Assembly (NCBI RefSeq): GCF_010093535.1
Contig: NW_022985163.1
Location: forward strand, 1,336,294-1,400,293
Source of the DNA: Lindgomyces ingoldianus
Lineage: Eukaryota > Ascomycota > Dothideomycetes > Pleosporales > Lindgomycetaceae
Reading direction: 5' to 3'
Length of the DNA: 64,000 nt
Numbering within the stretch: position 1 is the first letter of the stretch; every line of letters starts with the position of its first letter. The notes under the pieces were generated by a model. The model had not been told where the DNA came from. It did no database searches and worked only from the letters and a program-made list of their open reading frames with translations. Both the position numbers and the translations under genes were made by a program. Positions 56,175 to 64,000 of the stretch are shown in pieces.

Positions 56175-57638
56175 ATGCCAAAACGAGCATCTTCTCCTCA
56201 AATCTCACATTTCAATGCACCTTTTCTTTCAACCCTCAACTCTGCATCAAAGAACAATATCAAGGATGACCCAAACTATTACGCTCTCGACTCAAAATCC
56301 CTCGTTAGTACATCAACAATTCACAAGTTTGAAACCGGTACGGGGTCTTCCATCTACCTCTCATTGGCACCTCTCCTTGAATCCACATCTGAAGAGCTCA
56401 TTCTGGTAACTTGTTTCTGGGCGCGCTCCTCAAGTCTCAGCATCCTCAGTGACATCCTTCGGAAATTATCCAACAAGGCTGTCCGGCGAGGTTCCGGAAA
56501 AATCATCGTTCGTCTCTGCTTTTCGTCACTTTCCCTATTTCAGAAACTCTTCCACTCCCAGTCTGTGACTGGCCAGACATACCCACCTTCAGTGTGGATA
56601 AAGAAGCTTGGCCTACCAGATCCTTCGGATCTTCCAGGACTCGACGTTAATGTGAAGTCTATCTTCTTGTTACCGTTTAGCGTCATGCATCCGAAATTCA
56701 TTATAGTTGACCGCCGCACCGTTGTTCTTCCGTCCTGTAATATCAGCTGGGAAGAGTGGTTTGAAGGGTGCATTACTTTCTCTGGACCTTCAGTAGGGCA
56801 GTTTGTGAGATTCTACTCCCAATTCTGGGAACGGAGAGAGATGCCCCCTCCTGATGCCCTAGCCTTCGACGAAGTAGAAAATGCCCGATGGAAAGATGCG
56901 ACACCAACGTCACTAGCGGCTGAAGAGCATGCAAACAGAACGACCAGATTTCTAACCTCTGCCCATGGATCTGAAATCACAAACATCCCTACCGTCTTCC
57001 TGCCGAGCCCACACCGAAGAACTCCACATGTTCAGCCGTTCGCCACCACCGATAACGTCGTTGCACCCCCAACTCCGCTCAACGTATTCGTCTTAACGTT
57101 ACTCTCCAAAGCAGAGAAGAGCATCCAAATCCAAACACCGAACCTAACATCTCCACCTATACTCTCCGCCATTTTAAAAGCGTTATCTCGTGGCATTGAT
57201 ATCAGGATCCTTACGTCAGAGAAACTCATGGTTCTCGAGCAGCTCGTGACAGCGGGAACGACAACCAAACGATGTATCAGAAAGCTTGTAAAACGCTACA
57301 ACAATTTATCACGAACCACCTCAAGTTGTCTTGCAAGCGACGAAGAAGCCGCCATTGGTTTACCTCCTTTAGGACGTCTTCACATCTCATACTTCACGCC
57401 TTTAGGCGGACCGAAGAAGAGGGGTCAGGAAAATGGCGAGCCTCAACAAAGCCATCTCAAAATGATGATTGTGGATGATGAAGTGCTCGTCCTGGGGTCT
57501 GGGAATTTGGATCGCGCGAGTTGGTTTACGAGTCAAGAATTAGGTGTTGCTTTTTTTGACCAAGCGTTGGTGGAGAGAGTAAGGAGGATTGTGCACGATG
57601 CGATGATTGGGAGAGTAAGAGTGGTTTTTGACAGCTAG
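56175..57638 (+). CDS. Phospholipase D-fold protein with two HKD motifs
   Basis: 487 aa, single exon. Two complete HKD motifs of the PLD superfamily: 'HPKFIIVDRR...SCNISW' at about 172 and 'HLKMMIVDDEVLVLGSGN' at about 427. Both have the His, Lys and Asp; the second also has the downstream G-S-G-N. Superfamily members hydrolyse or transfer phosphodiesters (phospholipids, cardiolipin precursors, sometimes nucleic acid); the substrate cannot be told here. The N-terminal part before the first motif has a Ser-rich start and 'ELILVTCFWARSSS', typical of fungal members of unknown role. No signal peptide or membrane span. I start at ATG 56175; the frame extends five codons upstream to a TTG. Confidence 0.88.
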   Translation: MPKRASSPQISHFNAPFLSTLNSASKNNIKDDPNYYALDSKSLVSTSTIHKFETGTGSSIYLSLAPLLESTSEELILVTCFWARSSSLSILSDILRKLSNKAVRRGSGKIIVRLCFSSLSLFQKLFHSQSVTGQTYPPSVWIKKLGLPDPSDLPGLDVNVKSIFLLPFSVMHPKFIIVDRRTVVLPSCNISWEEWFEGCITFSGPSVGQFVRFYSQFWERREMPPPDALAFDEVENARWKDATPTSLAAEEHANRTTRFLTSAHGSEITNIPTVFLPSPHRRTPHVQPFATTDNVVAPPTPLNVFVLTLLSKAEKSIQIQTPNLTSPPILSAILKALSRGIDIRILTSEKLMVLEQLVTAGTTTKRCIRKLVKRYNNLSRTTSSCLASDEEAAIGLPPLGRLHISYFTPLGGPKKRGQENGEPQQSHLKMMIVDDEVLVLGSGNLDRASWFTSQELGVAFFDQALVERVRRIVHDAMIGRVRVVFDS

Positions 57639-60449
57639 CTAGGGCCGCTGCAGAGACTTGTGGCGGTAGCTCAAAACGCAGTTATCCATGGCTCGCAACG
57701 ACTTCTTGGATGCAGCAAATGCGTGTTCTTCCAGGAATAAGACAGAAACAAGCAGAATATTCCCTGCCTTCCCTCAAAGTCTTCTAAACCTCCTTTCATC
57801 CTTCTCCACGCACTTCGCGTCTAACGCTGCGGATCTCGTGGATCCTTTTTGCCACCTACTAGAAAGACCCAGCATAATAAACAGTCTTTTCTCCAGTACA
57901 GTCACAAGGCGCCTCTGCAACAACCAACCCAGCCTCCGCACAGAACTGATAACGGAGGTCCTCACCTAGCCTTCACTCTCCCCATCACATCTAACAGCTT
58001 TGCAGCGATCCTACAGGGCCGCCTTTTTAAACACCCGCCTTCTCTTCTCAATTCCCTCGTCGTCCTGGTGTTCTGGAGATCCAACCTGGCCCTCCTGCCA
58101 TACGAACTCGTTGAGTCGTGATGTAGGGAGCTCTCGGCGGTTGTTGCATTGGGGTGCAACCGTAGCTTAAAGGCCATACATCATAAATCGCCACTCCACT
58201 TCGCGTCTGTCTCCAAATAACCCGTCTCAGAATCCAGCTCCATTGATGGGCAGAGCAGGAAGCGTTCAATGAAACAATCAAATCTCAGTAAAATTTACTG
58301 TTGTAGCATACTGGAGGCTTCAGGAACGTGGGAATGTGTTTCCGAATTAGTTATAGATATAGGCATTCCGGAACATAGTGGACGTTGGGATAACCTTTGG
58401 TCAGAGGTAAGAACAAGGGGTATTTAGGAGAGGAATATCGTAGAGGGGCTATATGTAAGGAATCTCAGAAAGGAGTTGAAAGAGTTGATTTGGGGTAAGA
58501 AGGATCGAGGTGTCCGAAACACGGCCAAAACACCCGCAGTCGAATGTTAGGCAGGCCCAGATGGAGGGATGAAATGAAACAAACGATTCATCGCTCTGTT
58601 CAGTTGCGGAGTGGTATGGCAGGCTCAGTCACCTTCAGTGAGTGGTTCATGAGATCAGGGCCGCTTGCCCACCACTCTTGACATCATCTACGCTACCTTC
58701 TTAGTCCTCTCTAGAGAAATATCCTAACTAGTAGAGGTTTTGTTATTGATATTCAACACAATATCTTCGTTCGTTGGCCAAAACACAACTTCAGATATGA
58801 GATTGAATCCACTGTTCTGTACTGTTGTTTTAAGGTCTAAGCCTGTTGTACAGCTACCTGAGATCTTTTTGGACCGGAAAGTTTAGTAACAGCCTTTCCC
58901 CTATCGTTTTATATCCTCTAACAGTTCCCAACACTGCTCTCCTAACATGCACTCTAACACCTCTTTCTATGATGTCAAGATTCCGGTAAGAGCACGCTAT
59001 AAGGCAGGTCCCCGAGCTAGACTCCGTCAGTGCACGCATCATTTACTTGAGCTTTGTTGGCCCCTTTTTGGCACTTTGGGCGTTGTTAGGCTCGCTTCGT
59101 GCTCGCTTTTTGAGGATCGTCACGAGGCCCGTAGTTCCCTCATCGCTATTCGAAGTATTGCTTACAAGGATCTTCATGAGCAATTTCTTGGAACTTGCGT
59201 TCTTGGCATTGCTGCCACTGCTGTCCTTGCCAAAATCCTCCTCGACCAGGTCCGTCGAGGTCAGCACAGACCAATAGTCTTGATTGCCTTCTTCGCTCCT
59301 TCTTACAGCGATCTTTACAACGAAATCCTTTCAAATAGATGAGGAAATTCCTAGCCTGGAGCAAATTCTTCATGCATTTCTGTTGTCACTAGCTATATCG
59401 TTGTAACCCTCTACGTTTAGGTCTTCTTGAAACTTCTTATAGGGGTTCCCTTAATCTTACAATCCTTCACACTTCCTCTACCTTACTCGTGACTGCGCTA
59501 GGGACTTTCCATAAACAAGTCTTAGTGGCTCGCACATCTACTCTAGAGCTGTTTCTATGCTATCTTGTTTTAATATTAATTATCAGGATCTAGAAAGGCT
59601 AGAATAAGACTTAAGTTTAAGACGCAACATCTAGAAGGATTCTTTCACAGTCACTAAAGCCTTGTTATTATAGCTAAAGTTGCTTATTACTTATATTACT
59701 AGATCTTATTAACGAGTAGGCTTGGGTAGATGACATTAGTTAAACACTAAAGGAGTAGCTTTATTTAACGCGCTGTGGGACAAAGCTTACAGTAATATAA
59801 TTAAGTCTATGTAGAGTATACAACACAAGCCTATAGAAAGTGCAGTACAACTATGTTGTCAAAAGTGCATACTTTTCTATATTGTTAGAATAGCCATACT
59901 GACCTGTCTGTTAGCTTGTGCGCTGACAGGAATCGTGACTAGTTCTACTAACAGTAGTAGATATTTTAACTCCCCAGCACCCTCAACATGCGTGACTAGG
60001 AACACATATATTACTAATTTAGACAATACTTGGAGCACTATTGCGCAAGCGAACTAAGTTTCCTTGGGGGTTCTCTATAAGATCAGCTCTGCTCTCTACA
60101 GTTGTAACATGCCTAGTGTAAGGCTTAAAGCTTTGCCTTCTAGCGTAGTGGAAGAAGCTATATAAAGTTCACTTTAGAGATAATTGTACAGCAATTACTA
60201 TAGTAACAGGGACACTATATCTGTCTATTGTTGACTATAAAAGAATAATTAATTAGTGGTGCTCCAGTATCTAGGGCGCTAAACTAAGTTAGGGCAGTAC
60301 CATTTATCAATCACTCTTAGACAGTGCTTTTACTGCTTACTAAAAAAAATACGAGTAGAAGGGTTAGTAGACAAGGAGACAGTGGTGATGGCTATTTATA
60401 TACAATTGTCCGGCTTCCTACAGGGTCAACTCTGATGCCGAACAGCACT
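57639..60449. other. Gene-poor decay zone
   Basis: 2.8 kb with no supported gene. An ATG-started frame (57688-57969, 93 aa) just after the PLD gene and a 131-aa frame (58947-59342) show no recognisable features. The DNA becomes AT-rich from about 59400 to 60320, with TA-rich composition like RIP-decayed repeats, probably an old transposon that I cannot identify. Confidence 0.45.
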
Positions 60450-62210
60450 AAACACTATGGCGAGTTTTACACCGCCAAAGGAGGCGGCGCGGCATTCTCG
60501 TCAATGCAAATACGGCCTCTAGCCTTTTCATCACTGCTAACCCGTCACTTGTCTTAGCAGAGGCATGCAACGCGAACTGTAAAGGCAGGATTGACGTACC
60601 GTCTGCATCCTCTTCGCAATTAGAACAAGACGCCGCCGCCTTCAAATAGCACAAGGCCACCGATTCCGCAGGGAAGTCCGGCAACTTCTGTCAGATCTAC
60701 ATTAACGCTGCCGCCTGCTTTAACAACTGCGAGGAGGGCATCGGAAACTTCGGTTGCAATTTCAGGGAGTTGTATCATCGATTGTCGGGTCGTCCTTGTG
60801 CTCCACCCAGTAGTGGGCAGTGAATAGAGCCTTCATAGCATGAGTTGGCGATGGAGGAGGCTCATCAACTTCCAGTGGGTCCACTTCAATACCTGTATTG
60901 CCCTCATGGTAGTCGATTATCTCCTGTAGATCCACAGGCTCCTCGGGCTCGTCGTCCTCGCCTTCAGGATGTATGAAAACCTTGGGTTCTCCAGTATCGT
61001 CAGCGACTTTCGAGACTTTTTGGCATAACTGAAGCAGCTCTATGAGATCGATCGATTCTGGAATCACATCCAGCGGGTCATTTCGGTCGACAAGAGTTGG
61101 CTCTGACGAGCAGTGGTGAATAGTACCCGCAGAAACCCGATCTCACCAAGGTTAGGATGCCTATTGAAGAGCGACGTCTAAGGTCACTTTTTAACTGGAC
61201 CCTACTCCTTCTCATAGCAATCGATTAAGAAGCGTAGCCAAAGCTCCCTATAGCAGTGATTGAAATTTTGATCACCCCTGATAACATATGCTGGTATCCA
61301 GGGTGCTGTTCTTCAGTAAGAACTCAGGGCGTAAATTAGAGGGTAGAGGTGCAAGGTAATACGCGGCAATGTAAGGTCTAAAAATATCTATCAGTAATGT
61401 TATTTCCAGCTCGCTAACATGCTCATAAAATGCCCCCAGCCAGTCTGCCATGATATCAGCAGTCATTCAGACCTTGGCGAATTCCCTCTTTTGGAGTTCC
61501 AGGGTATTAATATTGACCTTACGAAGGGGCATAGGGCATCTTTGACTTTCCAATAACTTACAGGGGAAGCTTGCCAGTGCCCGTGCCGTTGCTACCAACG
61601 CCATTAAGACATAGGCTTTGTCATTCTTGGCGCCTAGTAGAGAGGTAGCAGCAACCCCTTTGTAGATCGCTCAGCGCCGGTAGAGCCTAGTGTCGTCCAT
61701 ATTGTAGATGTACGGAGCGAAAAATGGACAACGGATGGTGTGTAGTAGATCCATCTCAGGGTAAGCGCTGCCGGGTACTAAGCAGACTTGTCAACAAGCA
61801 AGTTTGTGGCGTTTTTCAAAGTCCAACTTGACTTGATTGATTATCTACTTGGGTTAGTAACCTTCTTGTATAGGCTTAACGCGTCTTAAATAAGCATAGC
61901 GCTACTCCCTGACAATAAACTTGACTTGCTTGTTGACAAGTCTGGTTCTAAGCTAACCTCGCCATAGCCCTGTGTGCCCTTTCAAGCTATATTATTTCTT
62001 AAACATGCCTACCCAGGGAGGCGAGGACCTAGGGGGTTCTGTCCAGCATACTCAGGGACCTTAGACTATATTTCGACAAATTTTTCCATCAGTAGCTCAC
62101 CCTAAGCAAAGGCTCTGCTCCTTTTAATTTGCAGTTGCCATCAGAAGTAGTGGATTGGCTAAGTTTCTGGTCGTACTCTTGCTTGAACCACTCAATACGC
62201 TCTCTCTGGA
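60450..62210 (-). pseudogene. Degraded pogo/Fot1-type (CENP-B/DDE) transposase
   Basis: Minus-strand relic with stops and frameshifts but colinear with fungal pogo-like transposases. N-terminal HTH part near 62210-62150 ('RIEWFKQEYDQKLSQST'); 'VPEYAGQNP' near 62060; 'MFKK' near 62000; the DDE domain with 'YIYNMDDTRLYRR' near 61710, 'GAKNDKAYVLMALVATA' near 61630, 'MTADIMADWLGAFYEHVSE' and 'ITLLIDIFRPYIAAY' (61466-61360; a catalytic Asp is kept and the next residue Asn has become Ile), 'HCYRELWLRFLIDCYEKE' near 61220; and an acidic C-terminal region (61067-60762). A 162-bp MITE is inserted at 61783-61944. Not functional. Confidence 0.82.
61783..61944. mobile_element. 162-bp hAT-like MITE nested in the pogo relic
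   Basis: Inverted ends CAGACTTGTCAACAAGCAAGT on both sides, 20 or more bp identical. Flanked by GTACTAAG (61775-61782) and GTTCTAAG (61945-61952), an 8-bp target duplication with one mismatch. Removing the element and one duplicate rejoins the transposase reading ('GYGEVSLVPGSAYPEMD'), confirming that it inserted into the pogo element. Confidence 0.88.
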
Positions 62211-62460
62211 GTGGGCGAGGGTTCCGAGAGAAGTAGTGTTAGAGTAGATGCCGCCCTTGGGTATTCGAGAAGCCGATTTTAGGCATAATTTTTTCCACCA
62301 CAATAAGACGATAACGGAGGGGTCGGTAAAGGTGTATCTGGAATCGGTGTAAGTACCAAGTTTGTGTAGGGAACGAATTTTTGGTACCATTGAATCGCAC
62401 TAGCGTGATTATTGACTGATCGCGCATCGTCTGTAGAGCTTTTGTAACTGCCTCTTGTCG

Positions 62461-62865
62461 CTAGAGGTCGCCTACGCTGCTGTTTAGAAAGATTGTAACA
62501 GCGTCTAGGTTTCCTTGCGAGGTAAAAGCCTCTAAAGCACCGCTTGAGACGGGTGTGCCACTGTTGAGGAGGGGCTTGAATGCACTCGTTTGGTTAAATA
62601 TCGCCGCACCCTCTATGGCGGTGTTGTCTGGTCTGGATTGTTCGGCCTTGGGGCGCTGAGACGAGTTGGCGCCTTTTGCGAGGAGCAATCGCACAAGTTC
62701 CGCAATGTTGGCTGCGACTACGTGGTGGATAGGTGTCTCGCCATTCTTGTCGTAGGTATTGATACTGACGGCAGTCGTAGCCGCTCTCAAAGGCTGACTG
62801 CACATGTGATGGAAGGGCGTTGAGAACGCGTAGTAGCAGGAAAGAACTTCCAATGGGAGCCGCAA
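62461..62865 (-). pseudogene. Ankyrin-repeat fragment
   Basis: 134-aa open frame without clear start context. Contains one good ankyrin repeat, 'YDKNGETPIHHVVAANIAELVRLLLAKGAN', and part of a second ('NTAIEGAAIFNQTSAFKPLLNSGTP'). No other domain on either side. In this setting (NLR relics nearby) it is best read as the eroded 3' part of an ankyrin protein, possibly an NLR. Confidence 0.55.
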
Positions 62866-63344
62866 GCTGGGGCCCGGTTATTGGTAATTCTCAGGTTCTA
62901 AAATGCGACTGGAATGAGCCCGCGCGCGGCATGAAATCAAAATCCTTGCGTACAAAGCGGACTGGGCTGTCTATAGCTAGTATTGTCCATTATACATCGC
63001 GCAGGATAATAAATGTGCCTACAAGCCTTGGCGCACATATGGAACTCTCGGCTCCCTAGAAGCTGCGCACCTCGCATCAAAAGGCGTCCTAGATAAAATC
63101 TCCCGATTTTTTCCACTCCTATACAATTATCTATAGAATTAGGGACATTAGGGACATTAGGGACATTAGGGAGGGTTAGTGGCTATGCAATGGCTCTTCC
63201 GATCCTCTCGACCTCTTATCCATCGAACGAACAGCCGAGACCGTATTTATCTAGCGTATTGGGCTTCTCTGCAACAACTCCCATCGATGATGACTTGCTT
63301 GAATCCATAACGCCATCTTTTGAGGGTATCCAGACCTCATCGTA
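62866..63344. other. 3' flank of TPR gene and short repeat
   Basis: No supported gene. Includes the TTAGGGACA repeat at 63139-63179 and the terminator side of the TPR gene. Confidence 0.45.
63139..63179. repeat. TTAGGGACA tandem repeat
   Basis: Three perfect 9-bp units TTAGGGACA plus a TTAGGGAGGG end. It resembles but is not the fungal telomere repeat TTAGGG. Confidence 0.85.
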
Positions 63345-64000
63345 TTACCATAACATCCAAAGACATAGTTTCATGAACTCGGTCTCGTCAAACGGAGCAT
63401 TGCAAAGATCTGGTCGTATATCTGCTCGTATTGCTTCCGCTTTCTGCCTGTAAGTGCGGCTTTGCTCACTCCTGTCTCTTTCTTTGTGAATCACGGCGAG
63501 CTTGAAGTAAGCCCGAGCAAGCTGGCCCTGGCCTTCAGGGATCGAACTCGAAATATCTACAAGCTGGCCTAGCAGTCCTCTATCACATTGTTAGCTAGTG
63601 AAATGGAACCTATTCCCAGCTGCTCATGCTAGGAGAATCACACTTACATAGCCGAAGCCGAACTCCCCTGCCTATGCATCAACCCTGCCACATCATACAA
63701 AGAATCGCACGTCTTAAGCCGATTCCCACACATGCGCTGCCGGAACGCCAGCGCCTTCGATGCCAGCCGAAACGCCTCATCCAGCCTCCCTTGCTGAACG
63801 CGAATCCGAGAAAGCAGCACCATGTCTCCCGAGAAGCGCGGGTTTCTTGTTTTCAAAAATGTCTCGTCGGTGAAATCTTGCAGCGAGGGACAGCGCTTGA
63901 GAATTTCCTCTGCATCATCGGGTTTCTTCATCCGGAGCAGTAAGCTCGACATATTGCTGTATGAATTCCCGATTCGATCGCTCTGCGCATTAAGCCGGAT
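63345..64000 (-). CDS. TPR-domain protein, C-terminal part (runs off window)
   Basis: Two exons of the 3' end are visible, 63648-64000 and 63345-63579, with a 68-nt intron (GTAAGT donor, GTGATAG acceptor). Without the intron the frame ends at 63644. The part in the window reads TPR-type helices: 'IGNSYSNMSSLLLRMKKPDDAEEILKRCPSL', 'SRIRVQQGRLDEAFRLASKALAFRQ', 'LARAYFKLAVIHKERDRSEQSR..'. It ends 'APFDETEFMKLCLWMLW', a C-terminus that I recognise from a group of fungal TPR proteins, some joined to NLR or signalling modules. No stops or frameshifts, so this looks intact, unlike the NLR relics nearby. The N-terminal domains lie right of the window. Confidence 0.8.

Noticed and set aside
63535..63560. 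tRNA B-box-like GTTCGATCCC on the minus strand
   Set aside because: It lies inside the TPR gene's last exon, in the coding frame, with no A box or cloverleaf around it.

Overview
This is nuclear DNA of a filamentous ascomycete (Pezizomycotina). The evidence is short GT-AG introns (about 45-130 nt) with CTRAC/CTGAC-type branch sites, a recognisable conidiation regulator (wetA), homeodomain/C2H2 fusion transcription factors, NLR relics with NB-ARC, TPR and WD40 modules, and strong C-to-T/G-to-A decay of repeats that looks like repeat-induced point mutation (RIP). I cannot name the class or species from the sequence alone.  LAYOUT. (1) 1-10757: a head-to-tail array of a 3268-bp AT-rich unit with one assembly gap. 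Read through its stops in a single frame, each unit encodes a RIP-destroyed Crypton-type protein: a tyrosine recombinase (Ndc10/CBF3-subunit-like) followed by a GCR1-type C-terminal DNA-binding domain. RIP fades over the last truncated copy, and the final 150 bp are nearly unmutated. (2) 11.7-19.7 kb: housekeeping RNA-biology genes, namely a prp24/SART3-like splicing factor, mitochondrial ribosomal protein uL22m and the rRNA-processing factor UTP15. (3) 20.0-25.7 kb: two tandem, diverged paralogues encoding homeodomain + C2H2 transcription factors. (4) 25.7-30.7 kb: gene-poor decay zone with an NB-ARC/TPR NLR pseudogene split by a hAT-like element. (5) 30.7-34.8 kb: a divergent pair, a small multi-span membrane protein and an Est1-type-domain protein with C-terminal membrane spans. 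(6) 34.8-43.9 kb: mostly relics and repeats, including a WD40 fragment, a dual-specificity phosphatase pseudogene, two inverted copies of one hAT-like MITE, a minisatellite and a possible small secreted-protein gene. (7) 43.9-57.6 kb: intact genes for a PhyH-family dioxygenase, a Cys-rich single-pass membrane protein, a DUF3431 protein, a TMEM234-like membrane protein, WetA, exosome subunit Rrp4 and a phospholipase-D-fold protein. A 1.1-kb foldback palindrome lies between wetA and rrp4. (8) 57.6-64.0 kb: another decay zone with a pogo/Fot1-type transposase relic interrupted by a 162-bp hAT MITE, an ankyrin relic, and the C-terminal end of an apparently intact TPR gene running off the right edge.  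HOW IT FITS TOGETHER. Conserved genes sit in compact GC-balanced blocks, often as divergent pairs sharing a promoter. Between them are zones where transposons, NLR fragments and RIP have accumulated. Most supported genes needed splicing to be read correctly; exon coordinates are given in each entry. The most unusual structures are the exact-period Crypton-like array with its RIP gradient, the inward-facing foldback element, and the Est1-type gene whose in-frame stop lies in a 27-nt GT-AG interval.
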